A DNA stretch of 64,000 nucleotides, taken from an uncultured Coriobacteriaceae bacterium. Lineage in GTDB: Bacteria > Actinomycetota > Coriobacteriia > Coriobacteriales > Atopobiaceae. Positions 34,756 to 43,909 of the stretch are shown here, in pieces. The DNA lies in contig CADBYM010000012.1 in the NCBI GenBank assembly GCA_902798915.1, positions 1 through 64,000 of the forward strand, read 5' to 3'. Each line of letters begins with the position of its first letter. Positions within the stretch are counted from its first letter, which is position 1. A program made the position numbers and the translations under genes. The notes beneath the pieces were generated by a model. That model saw only the letters and a list, made by a program, of their open reading frames with translations. It searched no databases and was not told the origin of the DNA.

Positions 34756-35477
34756 CATAGTGGCTTACGCACGCTTTGCCACCTTCATCGGGCGAATGCC
34801 CATCAGACGTGAGCCTGCGGGCCTCTGGACGGCGACAGCGATGTCGCTTCTTGCAAATCACCACGAACGCGAGAGCCAAACAGCACCATGCGGCGCACCC
34901 CACTAGCATGCGTTGACACTGGCAAGCAGATTTCCGAAGGCGCTTTGTGTCGCATCCTCCCTTGACGACCATCGTCCCCTCGCGGGACTGAGAGCGTCGC
35001 GGTCGCCATGCTCGTCTTGGAAGTAATCTGTAAGGCCATCGTGGGCGAGGTCGCCCATCTCGTTGGCGAACGGCTCAAGCAATCGCTCTCGTTCGCAATC
35101 ATTGAGCATTAGGGCCAAGAGCCTGTCGGCAATTCCCATGATTCGGAGATGCCAACGGCACCGTGGACGAACTCACGGGTAATCGGCATCACCCAGACGG
35201 CGCTGCCTAGCTCACGCTTAACCGACTAGGCTGCCGTCAGCCACTATTCTACCCACACCCCCCCTGCCACAGCCAACAAATCACGCGCAAGGGGCGGGTC
35301 GCACTCGCGCGAGAGGCCGCATGGTTCAAGTGCGGGTGTAAAACCAGCCTAGTTGCGTTCAGGCCGGAACTGAACTGTACGCAGGATGCCACGGATAGAG
35401 GTACACGTGGGCGGCAAACGCCGCCGACCTACGCGCAGGACAGGTGTGATGTGATGCGAAGAGCGCAATCTCACATC
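34756..35477. other. 722-base gap without a firm gene
   Basis: Two weak minus-strand frames exist. One runs from an ATG at 35139 (start GIADRLLALMLNDCERERLL) to 34903. The other runs from an ATG at 34909 to 34700, with one membrane-helix-like stretch (MLVGCAAWCCLALAFVVI). They are out of frame with each other by one base and neither has a good ribosome site, so they may be two halves of one decayed small membrane-protein gene. Bases 35140-35477 show nothing. Confidence 0.3.
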
Positions 35478-36005
35478 CTAGAGAGCGGCAACGAGGGGTT
35501 CGTGGGCGTCGAGGTCCACGAAGCTCACCTGCTTGCCATACGTCTCCAGCATGGCGCGCACCTCGGCGTTCTTCTTCTCCTCGGGAAGGTTCTTCGCCTT
35601 GCTGCACAGCAGCCTCATCATCGTCCTGTGCTTGAAGCCGAGCTTCGTGTAGTCTATCCCGCCCCTCAGGTGAAAGATGCGCGCGGCCTCGAACACCTCC
35701 CCCGGAAGCTGGCGCCTCATGTTGCCCCTGATGTTTTCGACGTCCTCCGCGTCGGTCGGGTCCGCTAGGCCGACGGTCGCGATCAGGATCGTCTTGCCCG
35801 CGCAGCTCGCGAGCCTGGCGAAGGTCTTCTTCATCCCCAGGATCCCGCCCGCATACAGCGCGCCGACGTAGGCGATGGCGTCGTACTGGTTGATGTCGCC
35901 GACGGCATCGTACGGCCGCGCCTCGACGCCCGTCCTTCTCGCGAGCTCCTCGGCGTACTGCCTCGCCGTCCCGTATTGCGTGCCGTAGATAACGATGCCC
36001 GCCAT
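35478..36005 (-). CDS. Flavodoxin-domain protein, paralog 2
   Basis: The 175-residue protein is nearly the same as the one at 31105-31632: IVIYGTQYGTARQYAEEL FMN loop, YVGALYAGGILGMKK, ATVGLADPTDAEDVEN. Differences cluster at the C-terminal end (DLDAHEPLVAAL against DFGTLEPLIAAL). The DNA is also close, so the duplication is recent. AGGGGC precedes the ATG at 36005. Both copies point the same way, 4.4 kb apart. Confidence 0.86.
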   Translation of the reverse strand: MAGIVIYGTQYGTARQYAEELARRTGVEARPYDAVGDINQYDAIAYVGALYAGGILGMKKTFARLASCAGKTILIATVGLADPTDAEDVENIRGNMRRQLPGEVFEAARIFHLRGGIDYTKLGFKHRTMMRLLCSKAKNLPEEKKNAEVRAMLETYGKQVSFVDLDAHEPLVAAL

Positions 36006-36126
36006 GTTCTGCCCCTACTTCGTCGTCGGGCTCAGCTCTTTGCACCACTGATAAGGCATTCTATCGCATCATGCACCGGAGGAGGAGTGCCCTTTCGCGT
36101 ACCAGCATGGCACGCAGCAAAGCTGG

Positions 36127-37488
36127 CTACAACAGGTGCGCGCAATACAGCGGCATCCGTACGCGTTCGCCCTCGACGGACATCTGCCGGGGATGTAGCA
36201 CGTACTGCGTGCCCACGCGCTTGCCATACTTGGCCTTGAACTTCTCGAGCGATCTGGTGCTGTAGCGACTGGTCGACTTTACCTCCACCGGGCTCACTCG
36301 CGGCTTGAAGGCGGCATTGTCGAACTCCCTCACCAGCAAGAAGTCTATCTCCATCGTCTGAGTGGAATCCTTGCCTCCATACTGCGAGTAGTAGTACAGC
36401 TTGTCGCCCGATGCCCTTATCTGCTGCGCGACGTAGTTCTCGACGAGCATGCCCTCGTTGATGCTCAGCTGCTCGGAAAGAATCGCCTTGTACGTGGGGT
36501 TCTGCGTAACGTCGCGATCCGCGAACGCCTCGGTGACCAAGAGACCGGTGTCCGCCATGTAGCACTTGAAGTCGTTTTCCATCGCGCTGAGGCCGAACCC
36601 TACGGAAGGATCCGACGCCTTTCGGCAAACGTTAGCTATGTGCGAGTCACTGAGCCAGAATACAGCGTCGGCATAGTCGCGATAACGCGCATTCGACCCC
36701 AGCGATGCGAGGACGAATCGCTTCTCGTGGCGGGCGAGCTGGCCGGGGATGGCGTCAAACATCGCTGCGACCTTCGCGGAATCCGTGTCCCCATACTTGA
36801 ACATGTCAGCTCTGTACACCTCAAGGATCTGCCGCTTCACCTCGTCAGCCGCAAAGAAATCCTTCTCTGCACCGAACGCCTCCACCGCCTGGGGCATCCC
36901 ACCCACGAGAAGGTATTCCCTGAAGGAGCGCATCGCCAGACGGTGGATGGGGTCTGGAAGGGGATTACGCGTGCGCGCCGCTTCTGCAATCGCATCCGCC
37001 AACAGCCCGGAGGCGTCAGTCGCCCAAAGCCATTCCTCAAAGCTCATGGGATTCAAATCCATATGCTCTTCCTCGGAAGGGATGAGAATGTTGCGCACAT
37101 TTCGGCGGATAGATATGAGCGAGCCCGTCTCCAGATAATCGAACCGACCATCGGCGACCAAGTGCTTGATAGCCTGGCGCGCCTCGGGAAATCCCTGCAC
37201 CTCGTCGAAAACGACCAGCGACTCTCGCTCGTGCAGTCGTGTGCCGGTAATGATCTGCAGCTGGTTGAGGAAGGCGGGCACGCTGGCTATCTGTTCGACG
37301 AAAAGCCTCCTCACGTCGGGTTGCGGCAACGAGAAGTCGATGTAGAGGTGGCTCTCGTACTCCCGTCGTGCAAACTCCTGCGATATCGTGGTCTTGCCCA
37401 CGCGTCGCGCCCCCTCGATGAGCATGGCGGTCTTTCCGCCTTTCTTCTTCCAACCGAGCAGTTTGCCGTAGGCCTTCCTCGTAAACAC
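36127..37488 (-). CDS. AAA_14/DUF4143 ATPase
   Basis: The 453-residue protein has an N-terminal AAA_14 domain with Walker A EGARRVGKTT and Walker B LVVFDEVQGFPEAR, a sensor-like TGSLISI, and a C-terminal DUF4143 domain. That domain has the FLLVREFDN and SPVEVKSTSRYS motifs of a nuclease-like fold. These proteins are common in gut bacteria and archaea as standalone genes; function is unproven. The GTG at 37488 has GAGGTGA just ahead; a GTG at 37494 is also in frame. Repeated CACGAAACTA motifs lie upstream. Confidence 0.85.
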   Translation of the reverse strand: MFTRKAYGKLLGWKKKGGKTAMLIEGARRVGKTTISQEFARREYESHLYIDFSLPQPDVRRLFVEQIASVPAFLNQLQIITGTRLHERESLVVFDEVQGFPEARQAIKHLVADGRFDYLETGSLISIRRNVRNILIPSEEEHMDLNPMSFEEWLWATDASGLLADAIAEAARTRNPLPDPIHRLAMRSFREYLLVGGMPQAVEAFGAEKDFFAADEVKRQILEVYRADMFKYGDTDSAKVAAMFDAIPGQLARHEKRFVLASLGSNARYRDYADAVFWLSDSHIANVCRKASDPSVGFGLSAMENDFKCYMADTGLLVTEAFADRDVTQNPTYKAILSEQLSINEGMLVENYVAQQIRASGDKLYYYSQYGGKDSTQTMEIDFLLVREFDNAAFKPRVSPVEVKSTSRYSTRSLEKFKAKYGKRVGTQYVLHPRQMSVEGERVRMPLYCAHLL

Positions 37489-37504
37489 GTTCACCTCATT
37501 GCAT

Positions 37505-37550
37505 CACGAAACTAAGGATTAGCAGATGCATATTTTACACGAAACTAGGA
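37505..37550. repeat. Two direct repeats between divergent genes
   Basis: CACGAAACTAAGGA (37505-37518) and CACGAAACTAGGA (37538-37550) are 33 bases apart, about three helical turns. They lie between the divergent ATPase gene and the XRE remnant and could be an operator for either. TATAAA follows at 37552-37557. Confidence 0.55.
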
Positions 37551-37664
37551 GTATAAAGAACCTCAATCTCCCACGTAACATGATGCTCGTCAACCCAATG
37601 CTCGGCCTACAACCTAAGTATACGGAGGAGGACTTTGAAGTACGCTTTACCTCTAGGAGGCGAG

Positions 37665-37864
37665 ATGCAGAACCGCATCGCCGAACTCAGAAGCAGCCAG
37701 GGCCTCACCCAACAGGGTCTAGCCGACGAGATAGGCGTCTCGCGGCAGACGATCATCTCACTCGAGCTTGGCGCTATAACCCTTCGATTTTCTTAGCCCA
37801 CAAGATTGCCGCACGGTTTGGACTCACCATTGAGGAAGTCTTTATCTTTGAGGAGGAAGAGTAG
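37665..37864 (+). pseudogene. XRE-family HTH regulator with a frameshift
   Basis: From the ATG at 37665 (AGGAGG at 37655-37660) the frame gives a typical small Cro/C1-type helix-turn-helix protein, QGLTQQGLADEIGVSRQTI then ISLELG. After about 36 codons it goes off into ITLRFS and a stop. The next frame continues exactly as expected for this family, YNPSIFLAHKIAARFGLTI and EEVFIFEEEE, to the stop at 37864. One missing base near 37773 (GGC-GCT in place of GGC-CGC-TAT) explains the break. The whole would be about 66 residues. These regulators are normally followed by a small membrane protein; here only an 11-codon remnant (ATG at 37866) is left. Confidence 0.88.
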
Positions 37865-37927
37865 CATGACCACGTCTCGAAAGAATCTCGTCTATATGTG
37901 AGAGCCGTCGCGAACCCAGCCTGCCCG

Positions 37928-38653
37928 TCAGTCAGACCTGCAGAAGATGCTCTCTACGGTCTCGGGATATTCGTCAGCGGTGCTCGCGGAATACGGGTTG
38001 AACTCCATCAGGTCGTTGAATCGCGGGACGACGCGCCTTCTGGTCTCTGACGCCTTCCTGCCCAGGATACCGGAGAGCTCCTCGTCAGCCTCCTGTCTCA
38101 TCTTTGCTTTGCTGCGCAGCATGCCGCCGCCCGACTTGGGAAAGCCAAACCGGAAGTCAACGAACGGGACGCAGGGCACGCTCGTCTCGATGGTCAGCTC
38201 GGCGTGGTCGTAATTCTTATAGCCCTTGCGTCCCACGTGGTACACCTCCTGCACGTAAAAGTCCGTCACCGATGACAGGGACAAGACCGGACTGAGCAGG
38301 CCCCCATTCGTCCTCGCGCGGAAGAGCCCCTGCGCCTCATCGAGCTCGAACGCCTCGCCACAGCGCATGACGGTCGGCTCAAAGCCCTCTGCAAGCTGCG
38401 CGTTTCGCAGGGCATACTCCAAGGTGTCGCGAATCGGGTCAAGCGCCATGGGCTTGAACGGCTTCCACAGGGTCGTGTATGTGACGCTCCTCTGGGATTT
38501 GAGCACAAGCGCCGAAGGAACCTTCCTCCTAAGCAGCGGCAGGACTAGCCCGAGGCAGCCATCGCAGATAAACCAGTCGTTCTTCCAGTTGCTGGGAAAC
38601 AGTGTCGCCGCCCCACAATGGAAGCAGCTCCCCTCCTTGGGCTCAAACATCAT
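37928..38653 (-). CDS. Zinc-ribbon protein with DUF4428-like start
   Basis: The 241-residue protein begins with a zinc-ribbon pattern, CFHCGAATL then CDGCL (CX2C...CX2C), as in DUF4428 proteins. The remainder has FEPTVMRCGEAFELDEA and a beta-rich core (VQEVYHVGRKGYKNYDHAELTI style) found in similar proteins of gut Actinobacteria and Firmicutes. The role is unknown. AGGAGG is 4 bases before the ATG at 38653; a second ATG follows at 38650. It is monocistronic. Confidence 0.72.
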   Translation of the reverse strand: MMFEPKEGSCFHCGAATLFPSNWKNDWFICDGCLGLVLPLLRRKVPSALVLKSQRSVTYTTLWKPFKPMALDPIRDTLEYALRNAQLAEGFEPTVMRCGEAFELDEAQGLFRARTNGGLLSPVLSLSSVTDFYVQEVYHVGRKGYKNYDHAELTIETSVPCVPFVDFRFGFPKSGGGMLRSKAKMRQEADEELSGILGRKASETRRRVVPRFNDLMEFNPYSASTADEYPETVESIFCRSD

Positions 38654-38725
38654 GCCACCTCCTCGACTGGTCATTTCTCATTCTATAGGTATTATGAGGG
38701 CGGCAGACAAGGCATGCATCATTTT

Positions 38726-38766
38726 GGAGCACCCTTCCGGGAAGGGTGTTCCCAGAAGGGTGCTCC
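38726..38766. repeat. Palindromic repeat, left end of the lanthipeptide/STAS region
   Basis: GGAGCACCCTTC (38726-38737) and its complement GAAGGGTGCTCC (38755-38766) form a perfect 12-bp stem, and the loop contains a further ACCCTTCCGGGAAGGGTGTT palindrome. The same core is found at 62901-62929. Confidence 0.7.
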
Positions 38767-38771
38767 ACAAC

Positions 38772-38798
38772 CATGGGCCGGCGTGGAGCCGGCCCATG
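38772..38798 (-). terminator. Hairpin after STAS-CoA ligase 1
   Basis: A perfect 11-bp stem (38772-38782 with 38788-38798) with a 5-base loop lies 14 bases past the stop at 38812. There is no long T run on the minus strand, so it is a modest terminator call. Confidence 0.6.
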
Positions 38799-38811
38799 CA
38801 TCAGGCTATCG

Positions 38812-40698
38812 CTAACGCTTCTTTGCCAGCCTTGCCGCCTTCTCGTTCATGAGCTTCTTGAGCGTAATCGCGTCCACCTTGCCGTTAGAGAGCATCGGGA
38901 ACGCTTTGAACGCAAAGATGAACGCGGGAATCTTGAACTTGGCGACGCGCTTCGCAAGGAACGCCTTGAGCTCATCGGCGTCGAGTTCCTTACCATCCTG
39001 CATGACCACCGAGGCACCCACGACCTCACCATAGAAGTCATCGGGAACACCTTGGACCTTTACGTCGGTCACGCCCGGGAACTCGGAGATGGCCTCAGCG
39101 ACCTCGCTCGGCATGATGTTCTCGCCACCACGTATGATGAGCTCCTTGGCACGGCCCGTCAGATGCAGGTAGCCCTCCTCGTCGAGGAAGCCGAGGTCGC
39201 CCGTGCGCAGCCAGCCACTGCTGTCGACCGCCTGTAGGTCGAGCGCCGCCTTGTAGTAGCAGGTCATAAGGTTGAAGCCCTCGACCATAATCTCGCCGGA
39301 CGTGCCGGTGGGAAGGTCTTCCCCGGTCTCGGGGTCGACAACCTTGATGCGAATGTTGCTCAGGGGCTTGCCGACGGTCGTCGCGACATGCTCGATGGTG
39401 TCATCGATGGCGGTCATGCTGACGGGCGCCATCTCGGAGAGGCCGTACGCGCAGATGAAGTGGTTGTTCGGGAACATCTCGCCCATGCGCAGAACCTGCG
39501 GCTCCGTGGCAGCGGCACCGGCCAGAATCGTGACACGCAGCGAAGAGACCCTGCTGGGGTCGAACTCCTTGTTTGCCATGATGGCGAGCACCATGGTGGG
39601 GACCGAGTGGAAGAGCGTGCAGCGATTCTCCTCGATCGTGTCGAGAATCACGTTCGTCCTCATGCTGTCGGGAATGATGATGAGGCTGTCCTTGAGGAGG
39701 CAGGCAGAAAGGCACGGGTTGAGGCCGAAGATGTGGAAGAGCGGCAGAATCAGGCAGAGCTTGTCGTCGCTCGTCATCCGCATGGTCTCCGCCATGCTGT
39801 CCGCCGCGTTGAGGACGTTGTATGCAGAGAGGAGCACACCCTTGGGCACGCCCGTCGAACCCGAGGTGTAGATCATGACGCAGATGTCGTCGGACTCTAC
39901 CTTACCGTCGAAGAGACCCTTCACGGCAGGATACTCCCCCAGACGGTCCTTGAAGCTGGCTCCCTGGGAGATGTTGTACACCTGCTCGATGGGGCACTCT
40001 GCATCGCCCTTCAGACGCTCCGCGAATGCCTCGAAGTCCACGCAGGCGCTCGCCTCGCCGACGCACAGGTGAGTGATGTCACCCACCTTCGCGGCGCTGA
40101 TAAGCTCCGCGTCGCTGTAGGAGGGATTCATCAAGCATGCGACGGCGCCGAGCTTCTGTATCGCAAAGAAGCAGATGATCCAGTTGGCAGAGTTCGCAGA
40201 GAAGATGGCCACATGGCTGCCCTTGCGCACACCTAGCCGGAAGAGGTCGTGGGCGCAAATCTGCGCACAAGCCTCGAGGTCAGCCCACGTGTAGGTGACG
40301 CCCAGATGCTTGAGGATGGGCACGTCCGGGGACTTCTCGCCCTTGCTGGCCAAAATATCCTTGTAGGAACGGTAGATGTAGGAGGCCGCATCCTCGCCGA
40401 CCTCATAGATGTCGAAGACGCTGTCGTAGCCGGTCATGCGGAATATGTCGGCGACCTCAGGAGAGACGTTTGTTATTGACACGTTGTTCGCGCCGAACTT
40501 CTTGCCGGTCGCCATCACGACGCGCAATCCCGCAGACGAGATGTACTCCACATCACGGAAGTCAAAGACCACCTGTTCCGCATTAACCGCAAGTCCATCG
40601 ACCACAGCTTGAAGATCCGTATAGGTATTCGCATCGACTCGACCAGACACCACTATTTGAGTGACGCCCCCGTTCAGCACTGTTGCTTCAGCTTTCAT
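38812..40698 (-). CDS. STAS domain fused to AMP-forming acyl-CoA ligase (copy 1)
   Basis: The 628-residue protein starts with a STAS domain (residues 1-105) of the anti-sigma-antagonist type: VFDFRDVEYISSAGLRV, where Ser54/Ser55 is the phosphorylation site in RsbV/SpoIIAA relatives. Residues 115-628 are a full ANL-family ligase. The P-loop TSGSTGVPKG is at 278-287; FHSVPTMV, YGLSEMAP and RTGDLGFLDEEGYLHLTGR follow; and the adenylation lysine is in SNGKVDAITLKKL. The enzyme would activate a carboxylic acid with ATP and pass it to CoA. The substrate is unknown. AAGGGGA precedes the ATG. The paralog is at 49518-51407. Confidence 0.93.
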   Translation of the reverse strand: MKAEATVLNGGVTQIVVSGRVDANTYTDLQAVVDGLAVNAEQVVFDFRDVEYISSAGLRVVMATGKKFGANNVSITNVSPEVADIFRMTGYDSVFDIYEVGEDAASYIYRSYKDILASKGEKSPDVPILKHLGVTYTWADLEACAQICAHDLFRLGVRKGSHVAIFSANSANWIICFFAIQKLGAVACLMNPSYSDAELISAAKVGDITHLCVGEASACVDFEAFAERLKGDAECPIEQVYNISQGASFKDRLGEYPAVKGLFDGKVESDDICVMIYTSGSTGVPKGVLLSAYNVLNAADSMAETMRMTSDDKLCLILPLFHIFGLNPCLSACLLKDSLIIIPDSMRTNVILDTIEENRCTLFHSVPTMVLAIMANKEFDPSRVSSLRVTILAGAAATEPQVLRMGEMFPNNHFICAYGLSEMAPVSMTAIDDTIEHVATTVGKPLSNIRIKVVDPETGEDLPTGTSGEIMVEGFNLMTCYYKAALDLQAVDSSGWLRTGDLGFLDEEGYLHLTGRAKELIIRGGENIMPSEVAEAISEFPGVTDVKVQGVPDDFYGEVVGASVVMQDGKELDADELKAFLAKRVAKFKIPAFIFAFKAFPMLSNGKVDAITLKKLMNEKAARLAKKR

Positions 40699-40762
40699 GC
40701 AATCCCCTTATACATTGTTTCCGAAATGAAGACTTCCAAAGCTACCAGATCGCAAAGGGATA

Positions 40763-40837
40763 CTACCTCAGGCACGGACGCAGAATCGTCCGGACCACCT
40801 TTCCAGCCATAGGCTCTTTGAGCGAACCTAGCCACAT
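40763..40837 (-). CDS. Possible 24-residue small ORF downstream of LanM
   Basis: Between the LanM stop and the STAS-ligase start, a 324-base gap (40699-41022) contains an ATG at 40837 with GGGAGGAA five bases ahead, reading a basic 24-residue peptide (starts MWLGSLKEPMAGK). It has one Cys, no double-glycine leader and no Nif11 likeness, so it is not a convincing lanthipeptide precursor. Nothing else is supported in this gap. Confidence 0.25.
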   Translation of the reverse strand: MWLGSLKEPMAGKVVRTILRPCLR

Positions 40838-41022
40838 GGTATTCCTCCCGATTCCTTCCTCCCACAGGTATTCAATAACAAGAGAATAGCAGAATATCCT
40901 TCTGTTCTGCTTAGACCATACATTGATAATAGCCCAGCCATATAACGCACTTCCTAGATAGGTACTCCATACTATGCCCTGCAGTGACGAAACGCTCTCC
41001 CAAAAGAGTGTTCCCATTCCGC

Positions 41023-43830
41023 TCAGAACACGGAGATCAAGCGTGGGTCGACGTAGCGTAACAACACGTAACCGATTCCGGAAATGCCCCAGAGGAAGGA
41101 CGCGTCGTCCGACTGCCTCCAACCAGAGCCATGCAGAACGTAGGACCCGAACACGCGCTTGCGCCCAACCACACCCGCGAGAAGCCGCCCCGCCTCCTGA
41201 CGCCTTCCTCGCGAGAGCAGGTACTCTCCCACCGACAGGTTTCCGCAGCACAGCACGTCACGCTCCTGCGGCGTAAACTCGATGCAGGCCCCATCTGCTC
41301 GGACAAGCACCTGCTCTGCCATCTCACGCACCACACCGTCGGTCGTTCCCTCCGCCACCATGAGCGCAGCGAGCCCAACGCCCGGTGCTCCAGAGCAGAT
41401 GCCATGCGTATATCTATCGGATACGGGCGTCTTACGCAAATCGGGCCACGTCCCTATGCGGTCGTTGTAGGCTGACAGTTCGAACGCGAGCGCGTCCCGA
41501 ATGGCTGTGTCCACGTCAATTCCGAAGGCGCGGGAGCCTTGAGACAGTGCAGCGGCGATTCCTGCCTGGCCATGGCCGAATCCGCTCATGGGCCACGCAG
41601 CTTCAAGCGTCTTCCACAGCCGCCCGTCATCACCAATCCCACGCTGCTCAAGCATCCGGTTGGCGAGGCGCTGGGCCAGCGCGGCAGCAGCCTCGCTATG
41701 CTGCGCCGCCGGACTCCGGGCAAGGGCAAGCAGCAGTCCCGAAACACCCGAATACACGTCCGTGCGCAATGCGTGCTCGACGTCAACACGCCCAAGCGCC
41801 ACCAAGAGACGCTCGCGCAGGTCGCGCGCACGTTCGTGGAGCGCGACCAGACCCTCCCCTCCCTCGAGTGCGTCAATGATGAGGTCAAGCGTGCGAAGAA
41901 CCCCCGCAAGTCCGTCCGACAGACCAAACGGCACCGATTGCTCAGGAATCGCGCGCGCAAGCTCGAGGCATGCGATGACCTCCTCGATTCTGTCCAAACA
42001 GTCAGAGAGACGCAAACATGCGCGCGAACCAACCTTCGCATCACGCACCCGAGACGCGAGCGCCGCAAGAAACACAGCCACGCCCCCAAGACCGTTGCCA
42101 AACGAAATGGTCGAGCGCGTCAGCGCGTTGTGTTCGCTCCGGAAGAGCCACGACGATTCCCCGGAAGGCGACTCAATCACGAGGCCCTCGAGTCTGTGGA
42201 AGATGTCACAGGCCTCGTCGAGAGCAGATTCTACGTCCAGCGGCTCATCCGCGAGCTCGCAGGGCAAAAGGGGCACATCGCTGCTCACCAGCGCCCCGTG
42301 GAGATTGCTCGCAAGGACAGCACGTGCGAAGGAGCGGTGTGGTTGATCCAGCGCCTCAATGCGCTCGAGTGCCCGATCCGTTGCGCTGGCCATAAGAAGG
42401 CGCGTGTCGGACGTGCCGTTCGAACCGGTGATCGTGCACGAACCCGCCTCGGCGTAAAAGTAGGGAATGTCACCTTCCAAGAGACAGGCAATCTCACTCT
42501 CTGCAAGGGGTGACCTCGTGTTCTCGAGACCGCGCACGAGGGGCCGATACAGCACGCTCAGCAGCTCGACTCTCTTGGCGGATTCGTAAGCGTCGCGACG
42601 TCTAAGCCTTTCGAGCAAACGAATGTACACCTCCGTGTTGCGCAGAAGCCGCCTCACAGGGATGTGCGCTACCGCGCGCACATCTTGCGCCAGCTCATCG
42701 GCATGTGCGGCAAGCCGTGCCAGGGCCTCATCGAAGCCGGACAAAACGTCCTCCTCGTAGCCCCTCACGTCGCGCTCGCGCCCATCCCAGAGCGGAAGGC
42801 ACCCGTGGCCTTGCGCCAGCAGAGGGCTGACATTGCCTTCCTTGCCAATGAGGGCAGGGAGCAGCGCGCTCTTTTTGAGCGTGCCCATGAGGTCGTTTCC
42901 GAAGCCCCTCGAAGAGTCACCAAGGTTTGGAGAAGTTCTAGAATCGCCAAGACGTATGGGCTCGCCAGCGATAACGGTCTCCGTGTCGATGAGCGAGGGG
43001 CACTCGCCCGAGGCCACGAAGTTCTCGCAGTGAAGGTCCTCCGACCCTAGGACCTGGAAGAGTGCCGCCGCACGACCGAAGTTGCGCCAGTACCGAGCGA
43101 CGCCGGCCTCGTCGTCCACGGGTCTGCGCTCGACGAACTCGGCAAAGCCCCAGTGCCCCGACTCGTCTTGCCGCACGATCATGCGGGGCTGTGCGAGGGC
43201 CCCGGCGAGATACGTGCGCGCAAGATGGGCAAACCAGAGGTCGATGTCGCAATTGCGGGGCTTGTAGACGAAGCGCCCGGCCTCACATGAGATGATGGCC
43301 GTGCGCCTGCCGCCGTCACGACAGTTCTCGAGGCGCATGTCCATGCGGTCGATAATACCAATCCCACCGTCCACTCCACCACCGAGCAACTCATTGACGA
43401 TGCGGTGGCTGTCTCGGGCTATACGCTCCAGCAGCTCTAGCGTCGTCGCGACGAATCGCGTCGTTTCCCTCAGGAGTACCTCGCGCAAGAGCGGAGCCAC
43501 CTCATCGACGACAACCCCGCCCGTAGCCTTGATTCGCTCCGCCGCGACTTCGCGCGCGCTTTGCAGCTCGGCACTTGGGGCAAGGCTGCTGTTGAGGCCC
43601 CACAGCATGTTCCTCCGCGCGAGGATAGGCGTCACTAAGGCATCAATCGTGTCTTGGGCGCATGAGGCGAGCCGAAGGCAGAAGCCCCCCATGAGCTGCG
43701 ACCGACACTCGGGGGACAGCATGCTCTCAAATCGCGTTCCCACGAATTCGCGCAACGCCCGTGTAATACAGGGCCTCAGCAAAACCTCCGAGCAGGGCTC
43801 ACCCAAGGCATTCTCATAGGGCGGACGCAT
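41023..43830 (-). CDS. lanM: Class II lanthipeptide synthetase LanM (copy 1, no adjacent precursor)
   Basis: The 935-residue protein is a bifunctional LanM. The N-terminal DUF4135 dehydratase region shows GRRTAIISCEAGRFVYKPRN and LGSEDLHCENFV, for phosphorylation and elimination of Ser/Thr. The C-terminal LanC-like cyclase region contains SGFGHGQAGIAAAL, HGICSGAPGVGLA and CCGNLS. Zinc ligands would be Cys812, Cys861 and Cys862; the CCG form is that of ProcM-type enzymes. It is similar along its whole length to the LanM at 60088-62892. It lies 79 bases after a PP2C phosphatase gene and probably shares its transcript. No precursor gene is found nearby. The ATG at 43830 is preceded by GAGGAGG. 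Confidence 0.94.
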   Translation of the reverse strand: MRPPYENALGEPCSEVLLRPCITRALREFVGTRFESMLSPECRSQLMGGFCLRLASCAQDTIDALVTPILARRNMLWGLNSSLAPSAELQSAREVAAERIKATGGVVVDEVAPLLREVLLRETTRFVATTLELLERIARDSHRIVNELLGGGVDGGIGIIDRMDMRLENCRDGGRRTAIISCEAGRFVYKPRNCDIDLWFAHLARTYLAGALAQPRMIVRQDESGHWGFAEFVERRPVDDEAGVARYWRNFGRAAALFQVLGSEDLHCENFVASGECPSLIDTETVIAGEPIRLGDSRTSPNLGDSSRGFGNDLMGTLKKSALLPALIGKEGNVSPLLAQGHGCLPLWDGRERDVRGYEEDVLSGFDEALARLAAHADELAQDVRAVAHIPVRRLLRNTEVYIRLLERLRRRDAYESAKRVELLSVLYRPLVRGLENTRSPLAESEIACLLEGDIPYFYAEAGSCTITGSNGTSDTRLLMASATDRALERIEALDQPHRSFARAVLASNLHGALVSSDVPLLPCELADEPLDVESALDEACDIFHRLEGLVIESPSGESSWLFRSEHNALTRSTISFGNGLGGVAVFLAALASRVRDAKVGSRACLRLSDCLDRIEEVIACLELARAIPEQSVPFGLSDGLAGVLRTLDLIIDALEGGEGLVALHERARDLRERLLVALGRVDVEHALRTDVYSGVSGLLLALARSPAAQHSEAAAALAQRLANRMLEQRGIGDDGRLWKTLEAAWPMSGFGHGQAGIAAALSQGSRAFGIDVDTAIRDALAFELSAYNDRIGTWPDLRKTPVSDRYTHGICSGAPGVGLAALMVAEGTTDGVVREMAEQVLVRADGACIEFTPQERDVLCCGNLSVGEYLLSRGRRQEAGRLLAGVVGRKRVFGSYVLHGSGWRQSDDASFLWGISGIGYVLLRYVDPRLISVF

Positions 43831-43909
43831 CTCTCGGCAACCTCCTCGATTGACAAAGGGGTTTCTCAAACCGTTGGTCGAGCAGCCAGCACAACCATCG
43901 CACCGCCCA

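Noticed and set aside
37665-37864. Programmed frameshift in the XRE gene
   Set aside because: No slippery heptamer or downstream structure at the break; a missing base is simpler.
43831-43909. Short peptide frame ahead of LanM copy 1 as a precursor
   Set aside because: Only 14 codons from an ATG, no leader or Cys-rich core.
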